The notes under the pieces are model-generated. The model was not told the origin of the DNA. It made no database searches and saw only the letters and a list, made by a program, of their open reading frames with translations. Shown piece after piece: positions 30,044-39,085 of a stretch of DNA of 64,000 bases (within the stretch, counting starts at the first letter, position 1; each line of letters opens with the position of its first letter). Source of the stretch: Acinetobacter bohemicus ANC 3994 (lineage in GTDB: Bacteria > Pseudomonadota > Gammaproteobacteria > Pseudomonadales > Moraxellaceae); the NCBI RefSeq assembly GCF_000367925.1, contig NZ_KB849166.1, positions 104,322 through 168,321 of the forward strand, read 5' to 3'. The translations under genes and the position numbers were made by a program.

Positions 30044-31264
30044 TTAAGAACGGTAATCTGCGTTAATCTTGACATAGTCATAAGAAAGATCACAGGTATA
30101 GACCGTATCTTTTGCCTGTCCTCGCCCTAAATCGACACGAATAGTGATTTCGGCTTGAGACATGACACGTGCGCCAGCTTCTTCCGTATAGTCCGCTGCT
30201 GCACCACCATCTTTACAGATTTGTACATCATCCAACCAAACTTGGATTTTTTCAACGTCTAAATTTTTAACCCCTGCGTAACCAATTGCGGCAAGGATAC
30301 GTCCCCAGTTTGGATCGGATGCAAAGAAAGCCGTTTTAACCAATGGTGAATGCGCAATGCTATAAGCAATATCACAACATTCTTGCGTATCTGCGCCACC
30401 TTCCACGGCAACAGTCATAAATTTAGTCGCACCCTCACCATCACGTACAATCAGTTGTGCTAAGCGCTTCATCACACGGGTGAGAACATCCAAAACCACC
30501 GTATAACGCGCATCATCGACTGATGTAATTTCTGTGCCGCCCGCTTGACCTGTAGCAACAAAAATACAGGAGTCATTGGTTGAGGTGTCACCATCAATCG
30601 TAATACGGTTAAATGAAACATTCACCGTAGTTTTTAATAGCTGTTGTACCAATTCACGACTAATCGGGACATCGGTTGCTACATAACCCAACATGGTCGC
30701 CATATTCGGACGAATCATGCCTGCGCCTTTAGAAATACCAGTCATGGTATAGAGGATACCATCCAACTCAAATTGTTCAGACGCACCTTTAGGCAAAGTA
30801 TCTGTGGTCATAATGCCAGTCGCAGCATCTAACCAAGCATCATCTTTTAGTGTATTGAGTGCAGGTTGTAAACCTGTCAATAAACGCGCTAAAGGAAGCT
30901 GTTCACCAATCACACCGGTTGAAAAAGGCAGAATTTCAGTTTTAGATACGCCTGCAAGTTCAGCCAATTTTGCACAGGTTGCCTCAGCATTCGCCATGCC
31001 AATTTTGCCTGTACCCGCATTGGCATTGCCCGTGTTAATCACTAAATAACGTGGATTAGCAAGCTGAAGATGTGCTTTAGATACATGGACTGGCGCGGCA
31101 CAAAATGCATTTTGAGTAAATACACCCGCAACATTTGAACCTTCTGCAAATTCAAAAATGACAAGGTCACGTCGGTTCTGATAGCGTACATAAGCTTCAG
31201 CTGAACCAATTTTTACACCTTTAACCACATACATTTGTGGCATTGTTACGTCGCCCACCGCCAT
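30044..31264 (-). CDS. argJ: Bifunctional glutamate N-acetyltransferase / ornithine acetyltransferase
   Basis: ArgJ (406 residues) recycles the acetyl group from N-acetylornithine to glutamate in arginine synthesis. The self-cleavage region GMIRPNMATMLGYVATD, with the Ala-Thr scission site, is intact. N-terminal VAGVFTQNAFCAAPV, INTGNANAGTG and C-terminal FFASDPNWGRILAAIGYAG are typical. Another in-frame ATG lies seven codons downstream of the chosen start. It is probably monocistronic. Confidence 0.96.
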   Translation of the reverse strand: MAVGDVTMPQMYVVKGVKIGSAEAYVRYQNRRDLVIFEFAEGSNVAGVFTQNAFCAAPVHVSKAHLQLANPRYLVINTGNANAGTGKIGMANAEATCAKLAELAGVSKTEILPFSTGVIGEQLPLARLLTGLQPALNTLKDDAWLDAATGIMTTDTLPKGASEQFELDGILYTMTGISKGAGMIRPNMATMLGYVATDVPISRELVQQLLKTTVNVSFNRITIDGDTSTNDSCIFVATGQAGGTEITSVDDARYTVVLDVLTRVMKRLAQLIVRDGEGATKFMTVAVEGGADTQECCDIAYSIAHSPLVKTAFFASDPNWGRILAAIGYAGVKNLDVEKIQVWLDDVQICKDGGAAADYTEEAGARVMSQAEITIRVDLGRGQAKDTVYTCDLSYDYVKINADYRS

Positions 31265-31387
31265 TTTTAAACTTCCAAATAAGTGCGTGATAAAATGACA
31301 GCTTAGTAGAAATTGAATAAAAAATCGAGCAGAACACTTTGTTTGATTTATTTTTTATTGAATTGCACTTTCAAAGCATAAAAAAAC

Positions 31388-31716
31388 CAGTCCGAAGACT
31401 TAATGCTAGTCAGTTAAGGGCTTTAGAAATAGAGTCCTTAGTTTTTAGTTATTCATGACGGAGTCTTATGTTTTTAAATCAAATACTGGGAGCTCATTTA
31501 TTACTTTGGATAAGCCCAAAGTAATCAAAGGCATTGTCATCCGCAAAACTCGCCAAATCCCTTTTATTGATTAATTAATCGCAGAAACCTTACTTTTTTA
31601 AAATAGTTTTGCCTCGAACAGTTGCGGATGACGTTTCCGCGTATCGAATAACATCATAAATTTAAAAAACAAAATGCCAGTCAATTTCTTAACTGACTGG
31701 CATCAGTCCGAAGACT
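31388..31716 (+). repeat. MITE-like dispersed repeat, copy 1, with flanking 13-bp direct repeats
   Basis: The 303-base element (31401-31703) has imperfect terminal inverted repeats (left ATGCTAGTCAGTTAAG, right ATGCCAGTCAGTTAAG as read inward). Its core, 31536-31632, is exactly 97 bp and bounded by GTCATCCGCAA / TTGCGGATGAC. CAGTCCGAAGACT occurs immediately on both sides (31388-31400 and 31704-31716). Joining the flanks rebuilds a perfect minus-strand terminator stem, ACCAGTC-TTCG-GACTGGT plus T run, for the small secreted-protein gene at 31738. The element therefore appears to have inserted into that terminator. Its own end hairpin (ATGCCAGTCA / TGACTGGCAT then TTTTG) may replace it. It has no coding capacity. 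Confidence 0.8.
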
Positions 31717-31737
31717 GGTCTAAAAAAGAAACTGCGC

Positions 31738-32094
31738 TTAGTTTGAGGCTAATTGTGCAGATTCTGACAATAATGCTTGTTTGGCTTTTTCTTGACTCGC
31801 TGTGGATAATGCCGGATTGGAAGCCACAATACGATTTACATTTGCTGAATTAGCAGCAGTTACAGCAGTCGTCTTTAAAATAACTGGGCGTTGATTCGGA
31901 TTCGCAAAAGTATAACGAATTCCTGTACGCGGGCTCATCACTGTGATGTTGTCATCTTTAACCACTGCTTGAGCCGTAGTTGCCCCACGAGCAGCTTGCA
32001 CTTTATCTATAGTGGTGGTTTGAGCCGTATTTGCAAAAGTCAAAGTAGGAAGCGCTAAAGCTGCAATCATCAATGTTTGTAATACTTTTTTCAT
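31738..32094 (-). CDS. Small secreted protein, unknown function
   Basis: The product (118 residues from ATG 32094) has a clear signal peptide: MKK, then LQTLMIAALALPTL, with cleavage after FANTA or TFA. The mature part of about 95 residues is rich in Ala, Thr and Val and has a central SPRTGIRYTFANPNQRPVI segment, with no cysteines. GGAAAG stands 5-10 bases before the ATG. The frame extends to 32166, but that N-terminus would bury the signal. I recognise no family. Its natural terminator is split by the repeat element downstream. Confidence 0.7.
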   Translation of the reverse strand: MKKVLQTLMIAALALPTLTFANTAQTTTIDKVQAARGATTAQAVVKDDNITVMSPRTGIRYTFANPNQRPVILKTTAVTAANSANVNRIVASNPALSTASQEKAKQALLSESAQLASN

Positions 32095-32201
32095 TGTCTT
32101 TCCGCTTTTCAGAGTTAGATATGCAACTAAATACCATTTAATTTCGCGCTCTGCAAACATATTCACATATTGAAAAACTAAATTGCATATTCAAATTGAA
32201 T

Positions 32202-32258
32202 AAAAAAGCCACTTTATAGATTGGCTCTTAATACAGCAGAGCAATCATTAAAGTGGCT
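32202..32258 (-). terminator. Terminator after secA
   Basis: An outer stem AGCCACTTTA / TAAAGTGGCT (32207-32216, 32249-32258) with an inner stem (GATTGGCTCT / AGAGCAATC) lies 17 bases past the secA stop, with a T run on the minus strand. Confidence 0.82.
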
Positions 32259-32275
32259 GAGTCGTCGAGGTAAAA

Positions 32276-35002
32276 TTAAATTTTACCGTGACATTGCTTG
32301 TATTTTAAACCTGAACCACATGGACAAGCCGCATTACGACTTGACGGTGGAATGATGTTTTGTTCATCAACAGCGCTGAATTGGAAAGTGCTGTCTTCTG
32401 ACAATGTGATATCACCGGTCAAACCATCTACTTCGGCATGAGAAAGATTCAATTTCATGGCTTCAGCTTGTGCTTGTTGCTGTGCTTCCATTTCAGCGAG
32501 TTCTTCAGCTGTAGGCACATGCACACGTGAAAGATCTGTAATCACATCAGACTTAATCACAGCCAGCATGTTCACAAATAAATTAAAGGCTTCTTTTTTA
32601 TACTCTTGTTCCGGATTTTTTTGTGCATAACCACGTAAGTGAATGCCTTGACGCAAGTAATCCATAGCAGCCAAATGGTCTTTCCAATGACGATCCAAAG
32701 CACTGAGCATAAAGTGACGTTCAAGCATGGCCGCAGATTCAGCGCCCATTTGTTCACGGCGATTACGATAGCGAGTCACGATTTCATCAGAAATTCGTTC
32801 CACTAAGGCTTCTTCATCTAAACGACGGTCTTCTTCCAACCATTGATTGACAGGTAAATCAATACCGAGGTCATCACGTAGAGCACGTTCTAGACCCGCA
32901 ATATCCCATTGATCATGAATTGATTCAGGTGGAATATAATTTTCAATTACACCTTTCATCACTTCGTGATGCATTTCTTCAATGTAATCTTGCAAGCTAC
33001 TTTCAGCAAGCACATCATCACGTTGTGAATAAATGATCTTACGTTGTTCGTTATTGACGTCGTCGTATTTCAACAAGTTCTTACGAATGTCAAAGTTACG
33101 TGCTTCTACTTTACGTTGGGCATTTTCAATTGAACGTGACACCATTTTATGTTCAATGGCTTCATCTTCTTGCAAGCCCATGGCACGCATCATACTGACA
33201 ACACGATCACCGGCAAAGATACGCATCAAGTCATCTTCTAATGACAAGTAAAAACGTGACACACCTGGGTCACCTTGACGACCCGCACGACCACGCAACT
33301 GGTTATCAATACGACGTGATTCGTGACGTTCTGAACCAATAATATGTAAACCGCCAGAACTTAACACCATCTCATGGTGCTGTTCCCATTCAGCTTTTAA
33401 GCGAGCTTCATCTTCAGTGGTATAATTTTCAATTTTGGCAAGTTTGGCTTTCCAGTTACCGCCAAGCAAAATATCAGTACCACGACCCGCCATATTGGTG
33501 GCAATGGTTACCGCATTTGGTGAACCTGCTTGCGCAATAATATCCGCTTCACGCTCATGTTGTTTTGCATTCAAAACTTCGTGCGTAATGCCTGCTTCTT
33601 TTAATTTATCCGACAAAATTTCCGAGGCTTCAATGGTTGCTGTACCAATCAAAATTGGTGCAACACCCGCTTCATGAATATTTTGAATTTCTTGAATAAT
33701 CGCATCGTATTTACCATTACGATTTAAATAAATTAAATCGTTCATGTCATTACGAATCATAGGTCGATGCGTTGGAATTAACACCACATCCAAACCATAA
33801 ATTTCTTTCATTTCCGCAGCTTCAGTATCAGCTGTACCGGTCATACCCGAAAGCTTTTTATAAAGACGGAAATAGTTCTGGAACGTCGTGGTTGCTAGTG
33901 TCTGGTTTTCAGGTTGAATTTCCAAACCCTCTTTAGCCTCAACCGCTTGGTGCAAACCTTCTGACCAACGACGACCCGGCATAGTACGACCAGTGTTCTC
34001 ATCAACAATAATCACTTCACCATCATGAATGATGTATTGAACATTACGTTGATACAAATAATGCGCACGAATCGCCGCAGTCACATGATGAACCAAATTT
34101 AAGTTCGCTGCCGAATAGAGACTTTCGCCTTCCGCCAACAGGCCCATACGAATCAATTCATCTTCCACTGTTTCAAAACCAATTTCAGTCATTTCAACTG
34201 AACGTTGCTTTTCATCAATCCAGAAGTGTCCACCATCGGCAACTTTTTCTTCTTTCTGTGCACGAAGTTTAGGTGGAATACTATTAATTGCAGCATACAA
34301 TTGTGAAGAGTCATCACTTTGACCCGAGATGATCAAAGGTGTACGCGCTTCATCAATTAAGATCGAATCGACCTCATCGATAATGGCATAGCTAAGACCC
34401 CGTTGTTTTTTCTCAGCCAGTGAAAACACCATGTTGTCACGAAGGTAGTCAAAACCGAATTCGTTATTAGTACCATAGGTAATATCGGCACGATAAGCTT
34501 CGGCTTTTTCGGTCGGATTCTGCATCGAGTAAATAATACCAATGCTTAAACCTAAGAATTCAAATAATGGGCGGTTTAACTCGGCATCACGTTGTGCCAA
34601 ATAGTCATTTACCGTGATGACATGTACACCTTGACCGCTAATCGTATTGAGATAACAGGCCAAAGTTCCCATCAGGGTTTTACCTTCACCGGTACGCATT
34701 TCTGCAACTTTACCTTCGTGCAGCGTAATACCACCAATCAACTGTACATCGTAGTGACGCATCCCCATGATTCGCTTTGCCGCTTCACGACAAACAGCAA
34801 ATGCTTCTGGCAATAATTTATCCAGACTTTCGCCTTTGTTATATCGTTGTTTGAATTCTTCAGTTTTAGCAGATAAGTCTGCATCGCTTAGTGCAGATAT
34901 CGTCGGCTCGAGCGCATTAATCTTATCTACGATTTTACGCATGCGTTTGAGTTCGCGCTCATTTTTGGTACCGAAGATGCCTCCGATCAGACTTGCCAAC
35001 AT
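32276..35002 (-). CDS. secA: Preprotein translocase ATPase SecA
   Basis: SecA (908 residues) drives post-translational protein export through SecYEG. Walker A MRTGEGKTL, DEAD-type DEVDSILIDEARTPLIISG, GRGTDILLGGNW, and SERHESRRIDNQLRGRAGRQGD are all present. The C-terminal zinc domain CPCGSGLKYKQCHG (C-x-C-x8-CH) ends the protein. GAGAG lies eight bases before the ATG. It is a single gene; no secM is seen upstream. Confidence 0.98.
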   Translation of the reverse strand: MLASLIGGIFGTKNERELKRMRKIVDKINALEPTISALSDADLSAKTEEFKQRYNKGESLDKLLPEAFAVCREAAKRIMGMRHYDVQLIGGITLHEGKVAEMRTGEGKTLMGTLACYLNTISGQGVHVITVNDYLAQRDAELNRPLFEFLGLSIGIIYSMQNPTEKAEAYRADITYGTNNEFGFDYLRDNMVFSLAEKKQRGLSYAIIDEVDSILIDEARTPLIISGQSDDSSQLYAAINSIPPKLRAQKEEKVADGGHFWIDEKQRSVEMTEIGFETVEDELIRMGLLAEGESLYSAANLNLVHHVTAAIRAHYLYQRNVQYIIHDGEVIIVDENTGRTMPGRRWSEGLHQAVEAKEGLEIQPENQTLATTTFQNYFRLYKKLSGMTGTADTEAAEMKEIYGLDVVLIPTHRPMIRNDMNDLIYLNRNGKYDAIIQEIQNIHEAGVAPILIGTATIEASEILSDKLKEAGITHEVLNAKQHEREADIIAQAGSPNAVTIATNMAGRGTDILLGGNWKAKLAKIENYTTEDEARLKAEWEQHHEMVLSSGGLHIIGSERHESRRIDNQLRGRAGRQGDPGVSRFYLSLEDDLMRIFAGDRVVSMMRAMGLQEDEAIEHKMVSRSIENAQRKVEARNFDIRKNLLKYDDVNNEQRKIIYSQRDDVLAESSLQDYIEEMHHEVMKGVIENYIPPESIHDQWDIAGLERALRDDLGIDLPVNQWLEEDRRLDEEALVERISDEIVTRYRNRREQMGAESAAMLERHFMLSALDRHWKDHLAAMDYLRQGIHLRGYAQKNPEQEYKKEAFNLFVNMLAVIKSDVITDLSRVHVPTAEELAEMEAQQQAQAEAMKLNLSHAEVDGLTGDITLSEDSTFQFSAVDEQNIIPPSSRNAACPCGSGLKYKQCHGKI

Positions 35003-35341
35003 GAATAGACTCTCTAAATCTTGCTTGTCAAATGAATAAATTTTTTCTCAGTCGTTATTATGGTGCTAGAAATTTGAAGTACAAGGGCTTTAGACAAAAC
35101 CAATAAAAAAATTCTGCGCACTCGTTCTAGCACGTGACAGCCAAGGGAAATCAATGTAACAAATTTTAAACAACCAATATAGTCATAGCATTCGTCATTT
35201 ATACAGTTTTTACAAATCAAATCCGGCTGCCATATTCCATATATGCATAAAGAAATATAAAAATGCTATTTTCCTTGGCAAAAGAAATGCGCCATATTCG
35301 ATCTCAGCAAAGTTCATCACAAATAATTTGAGGCGATAAAA
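35003..35341. other. Divergent control region between secA and the peroxiredoxin gene
   Basis: A 339-base AT-rich gap between divergent genes, presumably holding both promoters. No secM-like leader peptide with a plausible arrest motif was found, and I recognise no RNA element. Confidence 0.4.
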
Positions 35342-35977
35342 ATGACATTACGTTTAGGCGATACTGCACCGAATTTTGAGCAAGACTCGAGTGAGGGCTT
35401 GATTAATTTTTATGATTATTTAGGTGAAAGTTGGGGGATTTTATTTTCCCATCCCGCTGATTACACCCCTGTATGTACCACTGAACTGGGATTTACTGCA
35501 AAACTGAAAGATGAATTTAGCAACCGCGGAGTGAAAGCCATCGCCCTGTCTGTCGATGATGTTGAATCACATCACGGTTGGATTAACGACATTAATGAAA
35601 CCCAAAACACCACGGTAAATTTCCCCATTCTTGCCGATAAAGACCGTACAGTTTCAACCCTATACGATTTCATTCATCCGAATGCCAGTGAAACGCTTAC
35701 CGTACGCTCTTTAGTGATTATTGATCCCAATAAAAAAGTTCGTTTAATCATTACCTATCCGGCATCGACAGGACGTAATTTCCATGAAATTTTACGTGTC
35801 GTAGACTCGCTACAACTGACCGATCAACATAAAGTTGCCACACCGGCCAATTGGCAACACGGTGATGATGTGGTGATTGTGCCTTCGCTGAAGGATGAAG
35901 ATGAAATCAAACAACGTTTTCCTAAAGGCTACACAGCAGTTAAACCGTACTTGCGTTTAACCCCACAACCTGAGTGA
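35342..35977 (+). CDS. 1-Cys peroxiredoxin (Prx6/AhpC-TSA family)
   Basis: The 211-residue peroxidase reduces hydrogen peroxide or alkyl hydroperoxides. The active-site block HPADYTPVCTTELG carries the peroxidatic Cys of the Prx6 subfamily, followed by ALSVDDVESHHGWINDI and the C-terminal extension (TPANWQHGDDVVIVPSL, KGYTAVKPYLR) that distinguishes Prx6 from 2-Cys AhpC. GAGGCG precedes the ATG. It is divergent from secA. Confidence 0.93.
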   Translation: MTLRLGDTAPNFEQDSSEGLINFYDYLGESWGILFSHPADYTPVCTTELGFTAKLKDEFSNRGVKAIALSVDDVESHHGWINDINETQNTTVNFPILADKDRTVSTLYDFIHPNASETLTVRSLVIIDPNKKVRLIITYPASTGRNFHEILRVVDSLQLTDQHKVATPANWQHGDDVVIVPSLKDEDEIKQRFPKGYTAVKPYLRLTPQPE

Positions 35978-35983
35978 GGATCA

Positions 35984-36180
35984 GCAAGGTACTGCCTTGC
36001 CCGAACGCAAGACGAGAAGCTATGCTTCGAGTTAAAAAATAAGACATTGTCTTATTTTGTCGCAAGACAAGCGAAGCGCGTAGTTTCGGATAAAAAACAC
36101 GCTGCTTTAATTTTTTCGCAAGGCAAACGAAATATGGAGTATAGAAAATAAAGCCAGCATCACTCGCTAGAAATACAGGA
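35984..36180. repeat. Cluster of short consecutive hairpins
   Basis: Within about 190 bases after the peroxiredoxin gene lie successive palindromes: GCAAGG / CCTTGC (35994-36010), GAAGC / GCTTC (36016-36028), AATAAGAC / GTCTTATT (about 36037-36056), and GC-rich CGCAAG...CGAAGCGCG stretches. No coding capacity. It directly precedes copy 2 of the MITE-like repeat. Confidence 0.6.
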
Positions 36181-36230
36181 TGAATATGACGAGCCAAATC
36201 CTGATTGCTCTACACAGCCTATCTTATGAT

Positions 36231-36549
36231 TAATACTGATCAGTTAAGGGGTATTACAATTAACTCCTTAGCTTTTTAGTTATTCACGACGGAGTCTTAT
36301 CGTTTTAAATCAAATTTTTGCAGCTCATTTATTCCTTGCGAAACAGTGTTTCTCATTCGCCAAAAGAACCAAAAACATTTGTCATCCGCAAAACTCGTCA
36401 AATACCTTTTATTGACCCATTAATCGCAGAAACCTTACGTTTTCAAAGTAGTCTTGCCTCGAACAGTTGCGGATGACGTTTCCGTGAATTACATAACATC
36501 ATGAATTTAAAATAAATAAGCCTATCAATTTCTGAACTAACTGGCATTA
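36231..36549 (+). repeat. MITE-like dispersed repeat, copy 2
   Basis: About 319 bases with diverged ends (TAATACTGATCAGTTAAG; inward right end TAATGCCAGTTAGTTCAG). It shares with copy 1 the left block GACGGAGTCTTA...TTTTAAATCAAAT and the 97-bp core at 36381-36477, again bounded by GTCATCCGCAA / TTGCGGATGAC. Between them it carries a different hairpin module (TTGCGAAACAGTGTTTCTCA) that also occurs near 43840. Right of it, GCCTG-ATGA-CAGGC plus T run (36551-36569) looks like the terminator of the upstream plus-strand unit. Confidence 0.78.
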
Positions 36550-36550
36550 T

Positions 36551-36570
36551 GCCTGATGACAGGCTTTTTA
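36551..36570 (+). terminator. Short terminator between the repeat and the metallo-hydrolase gene
   Basis: GCCTG-ATGA-CAGGC followed by TTTTTATTT, on the plus strand. Confidence 0.65.
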
Positions 36571-36655
36571 TTTGACTAAGGAGTTGAATTACAAAATCAA
36601 GTTGGTATTTATTTTACAGTCCGTTTATAAATATGCTGACTTAATTTTAAGAATA

Positions 36656-37477
36656 ATGACTGTGATCTATAATATTCATCATTTACATTGCGGCACCATG
36701 TGCCCTGTTTGTGCACCGCTTTTTGGGCAAAAAGGTTTACATGCCAAAGTGGTTTGTCACTGTCTGCTTGTTGAAACAGATCAGGGACTGGTACTGATTG
36801 ATACAGGCTTAGGCATCCAAGATCATCTACATCCTCAAGCCCGTTTAGGCAGTTTTGCTGCACGATTCGGACGTATAGAGCATGATTTAGAACTGACCGC
36901 CATTGCCCAGATTCAACGCTTAGGCTTTAGCCCTCAAGATGTCAAACATATCTTGGTTTCGCATCTCGATTTTGATCATGCTGGTGGTATTTCAGACTTT
37001 CCGCATGCCACCGTGCATGTACTATCGACTGAATATAATGCGACACAGAGTTTTTTCTCACTCAAAAATAAAGCGCGCTATAAAACCCAACAATTTAAAC
37101 AACATCGCTACTGGAATTTCATCGAACCAGAGCAAGGTGAAGCATGGTTTAACCTGCACCAAGTCCAAGGGTTTCGCTTATTTCAAGATGAAATTTTAAT
37201 GATTCCATTACTGGGTCATAGCAAGGGTCACTGTGGTATTGCCATTAAGCAGCAAGATGGCTGGGTGTTCTTCTGTGGCGATGCTTATTTTTCACATCTG
37301 CAACTCAATCCCCAAAATAAACTCAGAACGCTGGCTAAATTGGAGCATATCTTTGCTGAAAATAATTCAATGCGTTTAGATAACTTACATAAAATTCAAC
37401 AACTCGCACAAAGCCAAAAAAATATCGAAATTATTTGTGCACATGATCCTGTTGAATTGGAACGCTATCGACCATGA
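36656..37477 (+). CDS. Metallo-beta-lactamase-fold hydrolase
   Basis: The 273-residue protein has the MBL fold: LVETDQGLVLIDTGLG, the metal motif SHLDFDHAGG (His103, Asp105, Asp107, His108; the second His of HxHxDH is Asp), LLGHSKGHCGIAI, and FCGDAYF. Its N-terminus has HCGTMCPVC (Cys12, Cys16, Cys19), a feature of a quorum-lactonase-like subgroup. ATG 36656 is chosen; the open frame upstream starts at a TTG inside the terminator region. It overlaps the lipoprotein phosphatase gene by 4 bp (ATGA), so they are co-translated. Substrate unknown. Confidence 0.82.
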   Translation: MTVIYNIHHLHCGTMCPVCAPLFGQKGLHAKVVCHCLLVETDQGLVLIDTGLGIQDHLHPQARLGSFAARFGRIEHDLELTAIAQIQRLGFSPQDVKHILVSHLDFDHAGGISDFPHATVHVLSTEYNATQSFFSLKNKARYKTQQFKQHRYWNFIEPEQGEAWFNLHQVQGFRLFQDEILMIPLLGHSKGHCGIAIKQQDGWVFFCGDAYFSHLQLNPQNKLRTLAKLEHIFAENNSMRLDNLHKIQQLAQSQKNIEIICAHDPVELERYRP

Positions 37478-38055
37478 TAAAAAGAACCGTACTTGCCATT
37501 TTTATCAGTAGCTCAAGTCTAGTTGGATGTATCACCACACCGACCATTTCAGCGCAACAGCGTCCGCCCCACTGGGGCAAAGTCATTGATCAACCCGATA
37601 ATTTTTATCAAATCAGTGAGTATGTCTTTCGTAGTGAACAACCCGATGCTGAACTGATTCCACAATTAAAGGCGCACAATATTGATGCTGTGATTAATTT
37701 AAGATCGAGAAATGCGGATTTAGCCGTACTGCCATCGACAGATTTTCAATTGATTCATATTCCAATTAATACATGGGCAATGAACCGTGACGATTTATTG
37801 CAGGTGATGCGGCATATTCAGCAAGCCCAAAAACTCAATCAAAAAGTATTGATTCATTGCTATCATGGCTCTGACCGTACCGGTGCAAGTGTTGCCATGT
37901 ATCGCATTATTTTTGAAAACTGGTCAACTGAAGATGCGCTGAACGAAATGAAATATGGGGGTTACGGCTTTCACCCTGTTTGGATTCATATCGAAAAAAT
38001 ATTTAGCCCTGAAAATATAAAATGGATTCGACAACAACTATCGAATCCATCTTAA
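37474..38055 (+). CDS. Dual-specificity/tyrosine phosphatase lipoprotein
   Basis: The 193-residue protein has a lipoprotein signal (SSSLVGC, Cys19 lipidated) and a phosphatase domain: YVFRSEQPDAELIPQLKAHNIDAVINLRS, IHIPINTW, then the complete signature HCYHGSDRTGAS (His128, Cys129, Arg135). It is therefore expected to be an active, membrane-anchored periplasmic phosphatase, unlike the damaged relative at 1510-2034. Its ATG overlaps the metallo-hydrolase stop by 4 bp. Confidence 0.86.
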   Translation: MIKRTVLAIFISSSSLVGCITTPTISAQQRPPHWGKVIDQPDNFYQISEYVFRSEQPDAELIPQLKAHNIDAVINLRSRNADLAVLPSTDFQLIHIPINTWAMNRDDLLQVMRHIQQAQKLNQKVLIHCYHGSDRTGASVAMYRIIFENWSTEDALNEMKYGGYGFHPVWIHIEKIFSPENIKWIRQQLSNPS

Positions 38056-38074
38056 TTTTTGACTTCAGCTTAAT

Positions 38075-39085
38075 TTAGCGTTTTTCGAGTGGTACCCAGT
38101 CAATCACCCATGCCGATTTCATGCCTAGACTTGCATCACTGGTAATCTTCTTCCGTGCTGAATCTGCAACCTCTCGATTTTTAGCAGGCCCGACCATAAT
38201 TCGAATCCCTTTCGAGGTTGGGCTTTTGGTAACCTTATAACCTTTGGCACGCAATTTAGATGCTACTGCATCTGCATTGGCTTCATTTGCAGCCAATGCC
38301 ACTTGCACCATCCATTGTTTATCACCATTTTCCAATAGATCTCGGGCTTTTTCAGCCTCAGCCTTTTTCTTTAAATCGGCCTCATGCTTGGTTTGGGCTT
38401 GTTTCTTCTCAGCCTCTTTCTTTTCTGTTTCTTTTCTTGCAACTTCCTGCTTCTCAGCTGCTTTACGTTTTTCCTCAGCTTGTTGTTGTACCTTATCGTC
38501 TGCCGCTTTTTTCTCAGCAGCTTTCTTTTCAGCTAACTTTTTTTCGGCTTCAGCTTTACGTTTATCTTCAGCTATTTTTTTATCAGCATCAGTTTGTTGT
38601 TGAACTTTCTGCTGTTGTAACTTTTTTTCAGCGCTGAGCTTCTCGTCAGCCAAACGCTTTTGTTTTACTTTCTCATCTTCAATCAGTTCAGGCGGAATAT
38701 TGTCCGAACTTTGCTGTGCGCCTGTACGATGTGCATTTAAAGCCGCATATTCTTCTGCCGCCTTACGTGCTGCTTCTGCTTCTGCTTGTTGCTGCATCAC
38801 TAAAAATTCTGCTGCACGTGCTTCTTGTTCCGCAACCGCTTTTTCACGTGCCCGACGTTGTTCTTCAAGCAAACGTTTTTCGGTTTCAACATCAACCGTT
38901 AAAGGTTGCAGCTGAACCATTTCTCCAGTTGTAGCAGGCTTTTGCTGCTCGACTTGGGAAGCACGCTCTGGGGTTTTCAATTCATTTTGATATATTTCGT
39001 CTTTACCCTTCAGAAGCAATGCTGCCAATAAAACACCACCACCTAATAAAACAACGCCACCCATCCAACGTTGTGTGCTATTCAT
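38075..39085 (-). CDS. SPOR-domain membrane protein (DedD-like)
   Basis: The 336-residue protein has an N-terminal membrane helix (WMGGVVLLGGGVLLAALLL). A long Lys/Ala/Glu-rich, probably coiled-coil, linker (about residues 75-255) with many KAEAEKK/AEKKAA units follows, then a C-terminal SPOR domain starting at QWMVQVALAANEANADAVASKL. SPOR domains bind denuded glycans at the division septum. The ATG at 39085 overlaps the folC stop (ATGA) behind GGAAG and is preferred to upstream in-frame starts. It is the last gene of the trpA-accD-folC unit, the place where dedD usually sits. Confidence 0.87.
   Translation of the reverse strand: MNSTQRWMGGVVLLGGGVLLAALLLKGKDEIYQNELKTPERASQVEQQKPATTGEMVQLQPLTVDVETEKRLLEEQRRAREKAVAEQEARAAEFLVMQQQAEAEAARKAAEEYAALNAHRTGAQQSSDNIPPELIEDEKVKQKRLADEKLSAEKKLQQQKVQQQTDADKKIAEDKRKAEAEKKLAEKKAAEKKAADDKVQQQAEEKRKAAEKQEVARKETEKKEAEKKQAQTKHEADLKKKAEAEKARDLLENGDKQWMVQVALAANEANADAVASKLRAKGYKVTKSPTSKGIRIMVGPAKNREVADSARKKITSDASLGMKSAWVIDWVPLEKR

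Noticed and set aside
35014..35220. 68-codon minus-strand frame upstream of secA, considered as a secM-like leader
   Set aside because: No signal peptide followed by an arrest motif, no binding site; codon use is random.
35003..35341. OxyR-type operator upstream of the peroxiredoxin gene
   Set aside because: I could not identify a spaced ATAG-type pattern convincingly enough to report it.
31401..36549. Interpreting the paired palindromes as a CRISPR array
   Set aside because: The repeats are far apart, differ in length from CRISPR repeats, and have no regular spacers or cas genes.
38244..38934. Several long plus-strand frames (71-125 codons)
   Set aside because: They mirror the repetitive Lys/Ala/Glu codons of the SPOR protein on the minus strand.
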